Numbered from the stretch's first letter, positions 1 to 8,867 are shown. The stretch: DNA of 64,000 nucleotides from Bacteroidia bacterium (GCA_030431525.1 JAUIJC010000003.1:62001-126000), one strand, 5' to 3'. Made by a program: numbers and translations. Notes: generated by a model from the sequence alone, not told the origin.

Positions 1-888
1 TGAGGTCTGTGCAATGTGGCCATATAGTCCTCCGAAGTCAGTGTTTGGAACAGTGCTCACATAATTGTTGAACTCATCATTGCCTGTTTTGTTCATTCCC
101 ACGAAAATGGTTTTCTCCGAAGTGGTCTGGCTACCATGTGAATAGCCGAAGGTGGACTCTCGGCCATGATCCGTGGCGACAATAATCAACCAGTCCTCGC
201 CAGTTTGGTTGGCGCGGGTTTCTACCGCCTGCATCAAGGTGCCCAGCTGTTGGTCGGCAGTGGCTATGGAGTTGTTATAGGAGCTTCCCCAACCACTGGA
301 ATGGCCTTCAACATCCACATAGTCAAGATGGACAAATAGCAAATCAGGATCATTGTTCTGAATTTCGTTCACAGCCCAAGTGACAGCGTGGGCGTCATTG
401 CCACCATCATAACGACGATCTACGTAGCTCATGTCATTGTCCAGAAACTCATGGATTGGTGACCATGTAGCCACAGAGGCAATTTCTGCTTCAGGGTGAG
501 CTTCCTTCACATAGGCGAAAAGGCTTTTTGCCTGTGACTTGTAGGTGCCAGAGCTGTTGTTTGGAACAGCATGCTTGTCATACCATACACCTGTTAACAA
601 GGTAGTCCATCCCGGTCCGCTTGAGGTAGCCTGCTGGCTTGGGGTGCCAGTAATTCCACCTGCGTAAGCTTTACGAATGTTCAAATTGTCGAGGCTTGGT
701 GTGTTCACTCCGGCAATTTTCTCATACTGTAGGCCGTCAATGCCTACAAAGAGGACGTGTTTGTTGGAATTTGTCGCCAGCTTTGATGATATGTTACTTT
801 TTGAATCATCAGCGTCATCCTTTCTACATCCGAAAAAGGTGACAGAAGCCACTAACAAAAGGGTTTTGAGTAGGTTTTGTGTTCGCAT
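1..888 (-). CDS. Alkaline-phosphatase-superfamily lipoprotein (type I phosphodiesterase-like), 3' part outside window
   Basis: Reading the minus strand from the ATG at 888 gives an open frame that runs off the left edge, so only the first 296 residues are visible. The N-terminus is a lipoprotein signal with the lipobox VTFFGC (Cys21). The mature part has metal-site segments typical of the alkaline phosphatase/nucleotide pyrophosphatase superfamily: GIDGLQ soon after the signal, a Ser/Thr-rich segment before GWTTLLTG that may hold the nucleophile, VHLDYVDVEGH, and ATDHGRE. The family hydrolyses phosphate mono- or diesters; the substrate here is unknown. The protein should be anchored in a membrane facing the periplasm or the surface. 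The superfamily call is firm, the substrate is not. Confidence 0.8.
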   Translation of the reverse strand, partial: MRTQNLLKTLLLVASVTFFGCRKDDADDSKSNISSKLATNSNKHVLFVGIDGLQYEKIAGVNTPSLDNLNIRKAYAGGITGTPSQQATSSGPGWTTLLTGVWYDKHAVPNNSSGTYKSQAKSLFAYVKEAHPEAEIASVATWSPIHEFLDNDMSYVDRRYDGGNDAHAVTWAVNEIQNNDPDLLFVHLDYVDVEGHSSGWGSSYNNSIATADQQLGTLMQAVETRANQTGEDWLIIVATDHGRESTFGYSHGSQTTSEKTIFVGMNKTGNDEFNNYVSTVPNTDFGGLYGHIAQTS

Positions 889-1054
889 CGTTTTTAAAGT
901 TTGTAAAACAACTGATGCGAGTATAGTTAATGTGTGGAGATAAAAAATGGGTGTAATAAAATGATAATGAAAAGTTTATGCTTCGTTCTTCGTGAAAACA
1001 TTTAAGAGTATGTTTATTTACCAATAGTTAAAATATTTTTTCTAAAAGAGCTCG

Positions 1055-1093
1055 ATGACAGAAGTCCAGGTCTGTTGCCAAGACTTCTGTCAT
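1055..1093. repeat. Inverted repeat downstream of OYE gene
   Basis: Perfect 12-bp arms at 1055-1066 (ATGACAGAAGTC) and 1082-1093 enclose a 15-nt loop. It lies 46 bp beyond the stop of the minus-strand oxidoreductase operon and is followed on that strand by a short T-rich stretch, so it may end that transcript. The T-tract is not immediate, hence only moderate confidence. The rest of the 889-1138 gap is AT-rich with no recognisable gene. Confidence 0.5.
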
Positions 1094-1138
1094 GGAGTGA
1101 AAAGCTATTTCTGAATAGGCTTATTTTAATTGGTGTGC

Positions 1139-2248
1139 TTAAGATTTCATAAATGGGTAATCCGTATAGCCCACTCCAGTTCCACCACCAAAAAGGGCAT
1201 GGGTGTTTGTGATTTCATTGAGCTGAGCGTTCTGCCTTACACGTTCAGGATAGTCTGGGTTGGACAGGAATTTCCTTCCAAATCCCACCAAATCCACCAA
1301 GTTTTTATCCAGAAGGTCTTTGGCGATTTCTGGGGTCTTGTTGCCCGTGGCGATAATGGTGTTGGTAAAGGTCTGTCGCAGTTTTACGCGAAAGTCCTCA
1401 GGAATTTTCGGTGCATCGTCCCAATCAGCCTCGCATAGATGCAGGTAGGTGACTCCTATATCATTGATGGATTTTGTGGCAAGCATGATGGTATCCAAAA
1501 TTTCAGGGTCATCCATGTCTTTGAACTTGATAAATGGCGACAGGCGAACTCCCGTTCGTTCTTTCCCTACGGCATCAGCCACGGCTTGAGTGATTTCCGT
1601 GAGCAGGCGGATGCGGTTTTCCTTCGTTCCACCGTATTCATCCATGCGGTGGTTGCAATTGGTTCGTAGGAATTGGTCAATCAGATAGCCGTTGGCTCCA
1701 TGGATTTCCACACCATCAAAACCTGCTTCGATGGCATTTTTTGCTCCTCTGGCAAATTCGTCAATAACCTGTTGAATGTCTTTTGGGTTCATGGCCCTCG
1801 GTTCCTCCACAGGCACAAAAGTGGCATCGCCGTTTGGTGCACCATCAAAAATATAAACGCTGGTGTCCTTGGCCTTGATGGCCGATGGTGCAATGGGCTG
1901 TAGTCCATTGACCTTGGCGTTGCTCACCCTGCCGACATGCCAAAGCTGTAGGAAAATTTTGCTACCGTTTTTATGGACCTCATGGGTGATGCTTTTCCAG
2001 CCATTGATTTGTTCAGAGGTATAAATTCCAGGTGTTCGTGCATAGCCTTTTCCCTGTAGGGAAACTTGTGTGGCCTCGGTGATGATGATGCCGGCGGAGG
2101 TCCGTTGGCCGTAATATTCAGCCATGAGTTCGTTGGGAATGTCGCCGGGCTGAGTGCTTCGGGAGCGGGTCATGGGAGCCATCAGGAAGCGGTTTTTCAA
2201 CTGCAACTTTCCGAGGGTGTAAGGGCTGAAGAGTGGGTGAAGTTCCAT
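1139..2248 (-). CDS. Old yellow enzyme family alkene reductase (NemA-like)
   Basis: A 369-residue FMN-dependent TIM-barrel ene-reductase, expected to reduce activated C=C bonds of enals, enones, maleimides or nitro compounds with NAD(P)H in the cytoplasm. Visible family signatures are APMTRSR near residue 24, LQLWHVGR near 100, the active-site HGANGYL with His183, Asn186 and Tyr188, DEYGG after 200, and the C-terminal phosphate-binding FGRKFLSNPD. Length matches the family. It is the last gene of a three-gene minus-strand operon, 4 bp after the quinone oxidoreductase, which suggests joint handling of electrophiles or quinones. The divergent AraC regulator is the obvious candidate regulator. 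Confidence 0.93.
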   Translation of the reverse strand: MELHPLFSPYTLGKLQLKNRFLMAPMTRSRSTQPGDIPNELMAEYYGQRTSAGIIITEATQVSLQGKGYARTPGIYTSEQINGWKSITHEVHKNGSKIFLQLWHVGRVSNAKVNGLQPIAPSAIKAKDTSVYIFDGAPNGDATFVPVEEPRAMNPKDIQQVIDEFARGAKNAIEAGFDGVEIHGANGYLIDQFLRTNCNHRMDEYGGTKENRIRLLTEITQAVADAVGKERTGVRLSPFIKFKDMDDPEILDTIMLATKSINDIGVTYLHLCEADWDDAPKIPEDFRVKLRQTFTNTIIATGNKTPEIAKDLLDKNLVDLVGFGRKFLSNPDYPERVRQNAQLNEITNTHALFGGGTGVGYTDYPFMKS

Positions 2249-2252
2249 GGCA

Positions 2253-3266
2253 TCAAAATTTGACGACCACCTTTCCGATGGTCTTGTTCGTTTCCAAAAG
2301 ACGGTGTGCCTCTTTCATGTTTTCCACGTTGAATCCAAGGAGGGTTTTATTCAATGTGGATTTCAGGATGCCAGTATCCAGCAGGGAGGCTATGTTGTTG
2401 AGGATAAGGTGTTGGTTGTCCATATCTTCGGTCTCGTAGAGGGCGCGGGTGAACATCAGTTCCCAATGGAAACTGGCGCTTTTGCGTTTGAGGTCTCGGA
2501 GTTGCACAGGATCTGCAGGGTCGCTGATGGATCCGATGTGGCCTTGTGGTTTGATAAGTTCAATAAAGGCCGACCAATATTGGTTGACATCTACAAAATC
2601 CAGGATGTAGTCTACCGTTTCGAAGCCTGCATTGCGGACTTCGTTTACAAGGTCTTTATGGTTGACCACGACGTCAGCACCAAGTTCTTTACACCATTTT
2701 TCCGTTTCCGGTCGGGAAGCCGTGGCGATTACCTTTAGGTTGCCCACCTTTTTAGCCAACTGGATGGCTACCGAGCCGACCCCTCCAGCGCCCCCGATGA
2801 TGAGAATGCTCTTGCCCTTGTCCTTTTCGGGTTGGATGCGAATGCGGTCGAAGAGGATTTCCCAAGCGGTAAGGCTGGTGAGTGGCATGGCGGAGGCTTC
2901 CTCAGTGGAAATGTTTTTGGGTGCATGTCCCACGATACGTTCGTCGATGAGCTGGAATTCTTGGTTGGAGCCCGGTTTGCTCAAATCACCGGCATAAAAC
3001 ACCTTGTCACCTTTTTGAAAGAGAGAGGCATCGTCACCCGCGGCTTCCACGGTACCCACAGCATCCCATCCAATGACCTTTGGCGTTTCAAGCACTGTGT
3101 TTTTGGCGCTTCCTTGCCGGACTTTGAAGTCAACGGGATTAACTGAGACTGCTTCGATTTTTACCAATAATTCCTTGCCTTTTGGCACTGGGGTCTCGGT
3201 CTCAAACTCGATGAAGCTTTTTGCTTCGGAGATGGGGAGGGAGGTTTTGAATCCTATGGCTTTCAT
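2253..3266 (-). CDS. Zinc-type alcohol dehydrogenase-like / quinone oxidoreductase (MDR superfamily)
   Basis: A 337-residue medium-chain reductase. An N-terminal GroES-like domain (about 1-120, with SVNPVDFKVRQG) is followed by a Rossmann domain whose nucleotide-binding loop GGAGGVGS lies at 158-165. The cysteine cluster for structural zinc is absent, which fits the zinc-independent quinone oxidoreductase branch using NADPH. It lies between the deacetylase (15 bp upstream) and the old yellow enzyme (4 bp downstream) and is almost certainly co-transcribed with them. Substrate is unknown; quinones or alpha,beta-unsaturated ketones are typical of this branch. Confidence 0.92.
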   Translation of the reverse strand: MKAIGFKTSLPISEAKSFIEFETETPVPKGKELLVKIEAVSVNPVDFKVRQGSAKNTVLETPKVIGWDAVGTVEAAGDDASLFQKGDKVFYAGDLSKPGSNQEFQLIDERIVGHAPKNISTEEASAMPLTSLTAWEILFDRIRIQPEKDKGKSILIIGGAGGVGSVAIQLAKKVGNLKVIATASRPETEKWCKELGADVVVNHKDLVNEVRNAGFETVDYILDFVDVNQYWSAFIELIKPQGHIGSISDPADPVQLRDLKRKSASFHWELMFTRALYETEDMDNQHLILNNIASLLDTGILKSTLNKTLLGFNVENMKEAHRLLETNKTIGKVVVKF

Positions 3267-3281
3267 GTGTATGGTCTTGTC

Positions 3282-4265
3282 TTATTGATTGTATTGGCTT
3301 TCGGCATTATCAATGGGGGTGTTGGGATCATCAATAGCCATCTTGGCAATTTCGTCCTTGCGCATAAAGACTACACCCTTGTGGGTTTTAGCGTATTCGA
3401 TGAACTCGTCCACTGCCTTGACAACAGCTGGGGTTCCGCCGATACGGTCATGCAAACTCACAGACATCATACGTCGTTTGTTGTCACCTTCAAAGTAGAG
3501 TTGGTCGAACTCTATCTTCAATTGAGCAAGGAATTGATCAGGCGACCAGTTTTTGCCTTCGATGTTCACGATGTCATTGTTGCGCAGGGTGTAGGGCATG
3601 ACGACAAAGTTTTTGTCACGGACCTTGGTGAGGAAGGGCTCGTCGTGGCTTAGGTCGTCGATGTGGTAGAGGAAGCCAAGCTCTTGTAACACCTTAAGAG
3701 TGTTTGGACTGCGACGTAACCAGTTGCAATTGTAGCCGATGCCACGTTGTCCAGTGATGCTTTCAACGGTGTCAATGCCATTTTTAACGAAAGCCAACTC
3801 CTCTTCGTAGCTCATATCCCATTGGTCGTCCCATGCCAAACCATGGGCGGCGATTTCGTGGCCTTGGTCAGCAATAGCCTTGGCCACCTCTGGGTATTTG
3901 ACGGCGGCCTCGCCCACCACATGGGAAGTCACCTTGATGTCATGCTTTTTCCACAGGTTTAACATGCGGTAGATGCCCTCATTGGCACCGTAGCCGAACC
4001 AGCTTTCGGCAGGTAGGTCAGGCTGTCCTTTGGGGAGTGGATTTCCTGAAAAAGGGCTTTCCGCGCCAGCTGGTTGTCCGCCAGTTTCAAATTGCATGGA
4101 AACAGAAATGACAAGTTGAGCACCGTTAGGCCATTGGCTCTTCTGGGTGGTTGGCTTTTTAGACTGTTCAGTTGTATTGGGTTTTGTTTCTTCCACTGTT
4201 TTTTGCTGGCAGGAGGCCAGTCCGAAAAAAAGTAGTAGTGAAGACAAGATGATGGTATTGGTCAT
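3282..4265 (-). CDS. PuuE-like polysaccharide deacetylase family lipoprotein
   Basis: A 327-residue protein with a lipoprotein signal ending in FFGLASC (Cys19), followed by a low-complexity Lys/Thr/Gln linker to about residue 45. The rest is a NodB-fold carbohydrate esterase. It shows the atypical metal-site motifs of the PuuE/HpPgdA branch rather than the classical TFDD: SVSMQFETGG near residue 55, a His-rich AAHGLAWDD and NCNWLRRSP. Members deacetylate peptidoglycan or sugars or act on allantoin-like amides; which applies here is unclear. It is the first gene of the minus-strand operon with the two oxidoreductases, an odd pairing of an exported hydrolase with cytoplasmic redox enzymes. Confidence 0.85.
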   Translation of the reverse strand: MTNTIILSSLLLFFGLASCQQKTVEETKPNTTEQSKKPTTQKSQWPNGAQLVISVSMQFETGGQPAGAESPFSGNPLPKGQPDLPAESWFGYGANEGIYRMLNLWKKHDIKVTSHVVGEAAVKYPEVAKAIADQGHEIAAHGLAWDDQWDMSYEEELAFVKNGIDTVESITGQRGIGYNCNWLRRSPNTLKVLQELGFLYHIDDLSHDEPFLTKVRDKNFVVMPYTLRNNDIVNIEGKNWSPDQFLAQLKIEFDQLYFEGDNKRRMMSVSLHDRIGGTPAVVKAVDEFIEYAKTHKGVVFMRKDEIAKMAIDDPNTPIDNAESQYNQ

Positions 4266-4374
4266 GGTTGTGATTTTTGACTAAAGTTGATATGTCAAAA
4301 TTATAAGGGTGTTGATGGTGATTTGATGTAAAAAATCAGCCTATTATTGTAAATATCAATGAAAGAGGGTTTCT
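4266..4374. promoter_or_regulatory. Divergent promoter region, deacetylase operon / AraC regulator
   Basis: A 109-bp AT-rich gap separates two divergently transcribed units, so both promoters must lie here. I see no clear TAnnTTTG box or strong palindrome. The purine run GAAAGAGGG at 4361-4369 could serve as a weak ribosome binding site for the AraC gene. An AraC protein next to a divergent operon commonly controls it from such a gap. Confidence 0.45.
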
Positions 4375-5214
4375 ATGAAGCGACTGTTCAGTGGCCATGT
4401 GCTCAACGTATTTGATTTTGAGATGGAAACATGGCCCCACCCTATGCATACGCATAATTTTTACGAACTGATATTCATTGAATCGGGCAGGGGATTGCAC
4501 CGGTTGAACGATGCTGAGTTTGGCTATGAGGGAGGCAATGTGTTCCTGCTCACGCCTGAGGATTCGCATGAGTTTGAAATCCACGAAAAGACGAGGTTCA
4601 CATATGTGAAGTTCACCGAACAGTTGTTTCTCGAAAAGAGCGATGACACAGGATTCTCAAAATGGAGAGATACGGTCGAAAAAGCGCTGTGGCGTCCAAA
4701 TGTGGTTCCTGGAGATTTGGTCTGTCAGGAAGAGGATCGTGCCTCTATGTTTCAACTTATGGGCTTATTAAAAAGTGAGTTCAAAAAATGTACGCCCATT
4801 GACCGACAAATCGTTTTGGAATTGTTCGGCGCTTTGATGCTCATTATTGTCCGAAACCTGAGGACGGGAGGAAGGGGGAAATCACAGAACCCTGTCAAGG
4901 AAAGGGAGCGGGTGGAGCAGATGTTAAGCTATATTCGCCAACATGTGATGGAAAAGGAAAAGGTCACTTTGCAGGCCATCGCTGATGCTTTTTCACTGTC
5001 GCCCACTTACGTGACGGCTTTCTTGAAAAAACACACGGGACTGACTATCCGGCAGATTGTGATGGAAACGAAAATCTTGGCCGTCGAGCGTCTCTTGAAG
5101 CAGAGCGACCTGACCATCTCACAAATTGCAGAACGGCTGGGCTTTACTGATACCAGCCATTTGAACAAAATGTTTCAAAAGTATCGGGGAGTTAATCCTT
5201 CAGATTTTAGATAG
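4375..5214 (+). CDS. AraC family transcriptional regulator
   Basis: A 279-residue regulator. Residues 1-100 form a cupin-like sensor domain with MHTHNFYELIFIESG near the start. The C-terminal 95 residues hold two helix-turn-helix motifs: LQAIADAFSLSPTYVTAFLK, then the recognition segment ISQIAERLGFTDTSHLNKMF ending in the typical GVNPSDFR. Start at 4375 is chosen because the nearby ATG at 4359 is in another frame. It diverges from the deacetylase/oxidoreductase operon and probably controls it; the inducer is unknown. Confidence 0.93.
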   Translation: MKRLFSGHVLNVFDFEMETWPHPMHTHNFYELIFIESGRGLHRLNDAEFGYEGGNVFLLTPEDSHEFEIHEKTRFTYVKFTEQLFLEKSDDTGFSKWRDTVEKALWRPNVVPGDLVCQEEDRASMFQLMGLLKSEFKKCTPIDRQIVLELFGALMLIIVRNLRTGGRGKSQNPVKERERVEQMLSYIRQHVMEKEKVTLQAIADAFSLSPTYVTAFLKKHTGLTIRQIVMETKILAVERLLKQSDLTISQIAERLGFTDTSHLNKMFQKYRGVNPSDFR

Positions 5215-5225
5215 CGGTTAATGCG

Positions 5226-6026
5226 TTAAAAATTCAGAGGAATGCAATTGTCCAGTTTTTCCATCCAAGAGTAAAGTTCCTCGCCAAGAATTTCCCGCTG
5301 AATGTCCATTGACTTCCTTTCGTATTCACCATGTTTTGAGGTGAAACCACGGTAGTTAAAGTCAAAGCTTCTCGAATTGATTTGGTAAAGGAAGAGCGAA
5401 ACGCCGATAAGAAAAATTGAACTTGTCAGCCACTTGGTCTTTTGTCCCAAGAAGCGAATCACAGCTAAGAGAAGTAGATTAAGAACGATGACTGTTACGA
5501 TGATCAAAAAGAGGTCATAATTGTTCCACCACCAGATTTTCCCGAATCCACCCATGTACTGCGGGCTTGGGAAAAAGAATCGGACGCCACCCCAGACGCA
5601 ATGTGGTGTAGGCATGTCCTCCAGTAAATGGCAAGTAAAGCCAAGAGCAAATCCCAATACCAGTAATTTATTTTTCTGAAGGCTTTTTCTCCATTCCTGT
5701 GGTTTAACTCTTCTTTTTATAAGATTCCCAATGAGAAAAAACAGGAGTGGAATGAGAAAGGCCAGTGTGATGGAATGCAGTGCCCCATGGTGGGAATACC
5801 ACAGGGTGTTAAAATAAATATTCGCCCCAGAGAGTTTGAGCCCAAGCCATTGGCCAATAGTCTGATCGAATTTGGACCAAAGGGAAATAGCATCAAAGTC
5901 AGGCAGGGCACCTCCCAATCCCGCGATGCCGATAATGGTGGCCTTCCTTCCGAACCCGCCTTCTGAAAAGGAGGCCATCACCGTTCCGACGGCTACGCCT
6001 GTGAGGGTGTGGGAGAGGATGTCCAT
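5226..6026 (-). CDS. YdjM/DUF457-type membrane-bound metal-dependent hydrolase
   Basis: A 266-residue polytopic membrane protein. The opening DILSHTLTGVAVG, the motif GALPDFDAI near residue 40, SHHGALHS near 78 and CHLLEDMPTPH near 130 match the DUF457/YdjM family, whose conserved His and Asp residues are predicted to bind metal. Several hydrophobic helices lie between these motifs and in the C-terminal half. The natural substrate is not established for the family. It stands alone, facing the AraC gene tail to tail 11 bp away, and is followed upstream by a hairpin element. Confidence 0.8.
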   Translation of the reverse strand: MDILSHTLTGVAVGTVMASFSEGGFGRKATIIGIAGLGGALPDFDAISLWSKFDQTIGQWLGLKLSGANIYFNTLWYSHHGALHSITLAFLIPLLFFLIGNLIKRRVKPQEWRKSLQKNKLLVLGFALGFTCHLLEDMPTPHCVWGGVRFFFPSPQYMGGFGKIWWWNNYDLFLIIVTVIVLNLLLLAVIRFLGQKTKWLTSSIFLIGVSLFLYQINSRSFDFNYRGFTSKHGEYERKSMDIQREILGEELYSWMEKLDNCIPLNF

Positions 6027-6035
6027 GGGAGAATC

Positions 6036-6135
6036 GATAGATTTTATCCATCGTTAGTAGATTTCGCCCTTTCAGGGCTTTACTATGGCAGCCCTGAAAG
6101 GGCGAAATCTGTCAGCAAAGGACAACGTCCTTTGC
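6036..6135. repeat. Composite three-hairpin intergenic element, copy 1
   Basis: About 100 bp filled by three consecutive hairpins. A small one has arms 6036-6042 and 6046-6052. A perfect 20-bp stem pairs 6060-6079 with 6090-6109 around a 10-nt loop. A 9-bp stem pairs 6115-6123 with 6127-6135. The same order and similar sequence recur at 13433-13530, and the two larger hairpins recur in reverse order at 28395-28469. It occupies the whole gap between lgt and the DUF457 gene. Confidence 0.85.
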
Positions 6136-6136
6136 T

Positions 6137-7225
6137 TTAAATATCTCCTTTCACCTTCCTAGGCCCCTTCACCAAGGCAAAAACAATCAAGGCCAATCCA
6201 GCCAACACTGCAGGAATACTCAACTGCTGTCCCATATTCAAAGTCATGTCCGCTTCCTTGGCGACTTGGTTCTCCTTGAGGAATTCATAGCCGAAACGCG
6301 CCCCGAAGGTAAGGACGAAGAAAATGCCTATAAGCAAGCCTTCTGGAGTGGTAGCCTTATAGCGGCTGTAAACAAACACCAGAATACCGAGGATAAGCAG
6401 CATGCCCAAGGATTCATAAAGCTGGGCGGGATGGCGCGGTACGCCCAAGGTTTCGACAGTCACAGTAATTTCTCGTCCATTTCTGCTGACCTCGGGAGTG
6501 ATGGTTTCAGGGTAGACCACATAAACCGGCTCAGCTTCAGGATCCTGAAGCTCATTCATTGGACGCACTCGAGGAAGGAAGCTGGCGACTGTTTGTTTGG
6601 CTATTTGTGGGGTTAAGCCTTCAAAAGTGACGCTCATGGTCATTGGCTGGAATTCTTGGCCAAAGGCCTCAAAAGTCCCGTCTTTGCGTTCGAATGAAAC
6701 CTCATTGATGTTTTGTCTTCCTTCTAATCCACGCTCCACATTTTCTGAAAAGACAAAGCCCCAAGCATCGTTGGTTGGTTTTCCTACAATCTCGGAGTTC
6801 ATCAAATTGCCCAAGCGCACCAAACAGCCAGCAATGGCTACGGCAATGGCAAGGCGGTCGATGAAATAAAGGAAGCTTGGGAAGTTGAATTTCTTATAGC
6901 AGAAGTAGGAGGCAAGTAACAAGCCAATACCTGCACCATGGCTGGCCAAACCGCCTTTCCAAATCTGGAGAATTTCCAAAAGGTGCTGAGAATAATAATC
7001 CCAGTCGTAAAAAATGCAGTGGCCGAGGCGTGCGCCCAATACGGTACCCGCAATCATATAGATGAGGATCATGTCATCATTTTTCTCCTCTCGGCCTTCA
7101 ATTTTGAAGATTTTGATCATGGCCTGTGCCGACAAAAGGAAAGCCACGGCGAACAATAATCCGTACCAACGAACAGGGAGAAAGCTGAAAATCTCGGGAC
7201 TTACATCCCAAATAATAAAAGACAT
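6137..7225 (-). CDS. lgt: Prolipoprotein diacylglyceryl transferase
   Basis: Transfers diacylglycerol from phosphatidylglycerol to the lipobox cysteine of prolipoproteins in the inner membrane. The 362-residue polytopic protein has GGLASHG with the conserved His96, the Lgt signature GNLMNSEIVG at 139-148 preceded by Arg137, HPAQLYE in the C-terminal half and GARFGYEFLKE. Relative to the roughly 290-residue E. coli enzyme it has an insertion of about 100 polar residues between the signature and HPAQLYE, rich in beta-type sequence. Similar insertions are common in Bacteroidota and probably form a periplasmic domain. A palindromic leader (7233-7317) lies directly upstream of the start. Confidence 0.95.
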   Translation of the reverse strand: MSFIIWDVSPEIFSFLPVRWYGLLFAVAFLLSAQAMIKIFKIEGREEKNDDMILIYMIAGTVLGARLGHCIFYDWDYYSQHLLEILQIWKGGLASHGAGIGLLLASYFCYKKFNFPSFLYFIDRLAIAVAIAGCLVRLGNLMNSEIVGKPTNDAWGFVFSENVERGLEGRQNINEVSFERKDGTFEAFGQEFQPMTMSVTFEGLTPQIAKQTVASFLPRVRPMNELQDPEAEPVYVVYPETITPEVSRNGREITVTVETLGVPRHPAQLYESLGMLLILGILVFVYSRYKATTPEGLLIGIFFVLTFGARFGYEFLKENQVAKEADMTLNMGQQLSIPAVLAGLALIVFALVKGPRKVKGDI

Positions 7226-7232
7226 GACAATA

Positions 7233-7317
7233 CAGTTAACAGTGATCAGTTAACAGTTAACCGATGTAGGTCATCATTATAGGGGATGATAACTGATAAC
7301 CGTTAACTGATAACTGC
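7233..7317. repeat. Imperfect palindrome of GTTAACTG-type units upstream of lgt
   Basis: Repeated GTTAAC/GATAAC words in both orientations (left half 7233-7260, right half 7288-7317) form a long imperfect hairpin ending 8 bp before the lgt start. This style of self-complementary iterated word recurs in several gaps of this window. Confidence 0.7.
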
Positions 7318-7370
7318 CCAAAGATACTGTTTTGTTCAAAGGAAAATGGCTAAACTCGCTTTTGGGAAAG

Positions 7371-7453
7371 AGACGTTAGACATTATAGGGTAGACTTTAG
7401 CTTTTACCTATTGATTTTAAATCGCTAAAATCTAATGTCTATCGTCTAAAGTC
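7371..7453. repeat. Imperfect palindrome of GTCTAA-type words upstream of aldehyde dehydrogenase
   Basis: The left arm, starting with GACGTTAGACATTATAG, and the right arm, ending with CTAATGTCTATCGTCTAAAG, are approximately self-complementary around a T-rich centre near 7400-7425. It ends 23 bp before the start codon at 7477. The word GTCTAA links it to the heptamer array at 39243-39290. Confidence 0.7.
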
Positions 7454-7476
7454 CCCTTTAAACAATTCTGCTACCC

Positions 7477-8841
7477 ATGTCCATAAAGTCCATAAATCCA
7501 GCGACTAACAGTTTGGTTAAGGAATTCGATTCCTTGACCATTGAGGAGCTCAACGAAAAGTTGGAGCGTTCGGCTGCATGTTTTCGTAGCTATCGCCATA
7601 CTCCCTTTGAATACAGAAAAGAGCGGATGCTTAAGGCCGCCGAAGTCCTGAGGCAAAGGAAGGAGGAGTTTGCCACCATCATCACCTTGGAGATGGGCAA
7701 GCGCAAGGCTGAGGCGATTGCAGAGGTGGAGAAATGCGCATGGGTCTGTGAATTTTATGCCGAGGAGGCCGAAAAATTTCTGGCTGAGGAGCTGATTGCT
7801 TCCGATGCCTCAGAAAGCAAGGTGGTGTATCAGCCCCTTGGACCTGTGTTGGCGATTATGCCATGGAATTTTCCTTTTTGGCAGGTGTTCCGATTTGCTG
7901 CCCCAGCCTTGATGGCGGGGAACACGGGTTTGCTGAAGCATGCTTCCAACGTGCCTCAGTCTGCCTTGGCGATTGAGTCCGTATTTGTGGAGGCAGGATT
8001 TCCAGAAGGTGCATTCCAGACTTTGTTGATTGGTGCGGCAGATGCTGAGAAAGTTATTGCGGACCCGATTGTAAAAGCAGTGACCCTTACAGGAAGTGAA
8101 CAGGCGGGTATGCGCGTGGCACGCATTGCGGGCAAACACATCAAGAAAAGTGTGTTGGAGTTGGGTGGTAGTGATCCGTTTATTGTCTGCGCCGATGCTG
8201 ATTTGGATTTAGCGGTGGAAATGGCGGTGAAGTCGCGATTTCTGAACTGTGGCCAGAGTTGCATTGCGGCCAAGCGCTTTATCGTAGAGGATTCGATCAA
8301 GGAGGCATTCTTGGAGAAATTTTCAGCGAAGGTGACTGAACTGAAAATTGGTGATCCTTCCGAAGGAGAAACGGGCATTGGCCCGATGGCCCGTGATGAT
8401 TTGGCCGAGGAGCTTCATCATCAAGTTTTGGAGTCTGTGAAGAAAGGGGCGAGGGTGGTTGTAGGAGGGAAGCGTCCTGAGCTTGCAGGTGCCTATTATG
8501 AGCCAACGATTTTGACGGATGTGACCTTCGGCATGCCTGCCTATGATGAGGAACTATTTGGTCCAGTGGCTTCTGTGATGCCTTTTATCGGAGATGAACA
8601 TGCGTTGATGTTGGCCAATGAAACCAAATATGGCTTGGGCGCTTCGGTGTGGACCAAAGATTTGGAGCGGGCCAAGAAGTTTGTGTATGGCATTGAATCG
8701 GGTTCTGTATTCGTCAATGAGATGGTGAAATCCGATCCGCGTTTGCCATTTGGAGGCATCAAAATGTCGGGTTACGGCAGGGAACTTTCAAGCATTGGCA
8801 TCCAAGAATTTGTGAACCGCAAGACGGTTTATGTCAAATAG
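7477..8841 (+). CDS. NAD(P)-dependent aldehyde dehydrogenase, succinate-semialdehyde dehydrogenase-like
   Basis: A 454-residue ALDH superfamily enzyme oxidising an aldehyde to the acid. Catalytic features are PWNFPFW (129-135), the general-base segment LELGGSDPF with Glu228, and NCGQSCIAAKR with the catalytic Cys262. The opening SINPATN and the GQSCIAAKR context resemble the short GabD/Sad-like succinate-semialdehyde dehydrogenases, which would link GABA or putrescine breakdown to the TCA cycle. An N-carbamoylputrescine amidase lies 4 kb away but not in the same operon. The family is certain; substrate is inferred. Confidence 0.9.
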   Translation: MSIKSINPATNSLVKEFDSLTIEELNEKLERSAACFRSYRHTPFEYRKERMLKAAEVLRQRKEEFATIITLEMGKRKAEAIAEVEKCAWVCEFYAEEAEKFLAEELIASDASESKVVYQPLGPVLAIMPWNFPFWQVFRFAAPALMAGNTGLLKHASNVPQSALAIESVFVEAGFPEGAFQTLLIGAADAEKVIADPIVKAVTLTGSEQAGMRVARIAGKHIKKSVLELGGSDPFIVCADADLDLAVEMAVKSRFLNCGQSCIAAKRFIVEDSIKEAFLEKFSAKVTELKIGDPSEGETGIGPMARDDLAEELHHQVLESVKKGARVVVGGKRPELAGAYYEPTILTDVTFGMPAYDEELFGPVASVMPFIGDEHALMLANETKYGLGASVWTKDLERAKKFVYGIESGSVFVNEMVKSDPRLPFGGIKMSGYGRELSSIGIQEFVNRKTVYVK

Positions 8842-8867
8842 ACCATGACACATTTCAATTAAGACGT

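Noticed and set aside
6036-6135. Composite hairpin element as the lgt terminator only
   Set aside because: There is no T-tract after the long stem, and the same multi-hairpin order recurs at unrelated gene borders, which points to a repeat family.
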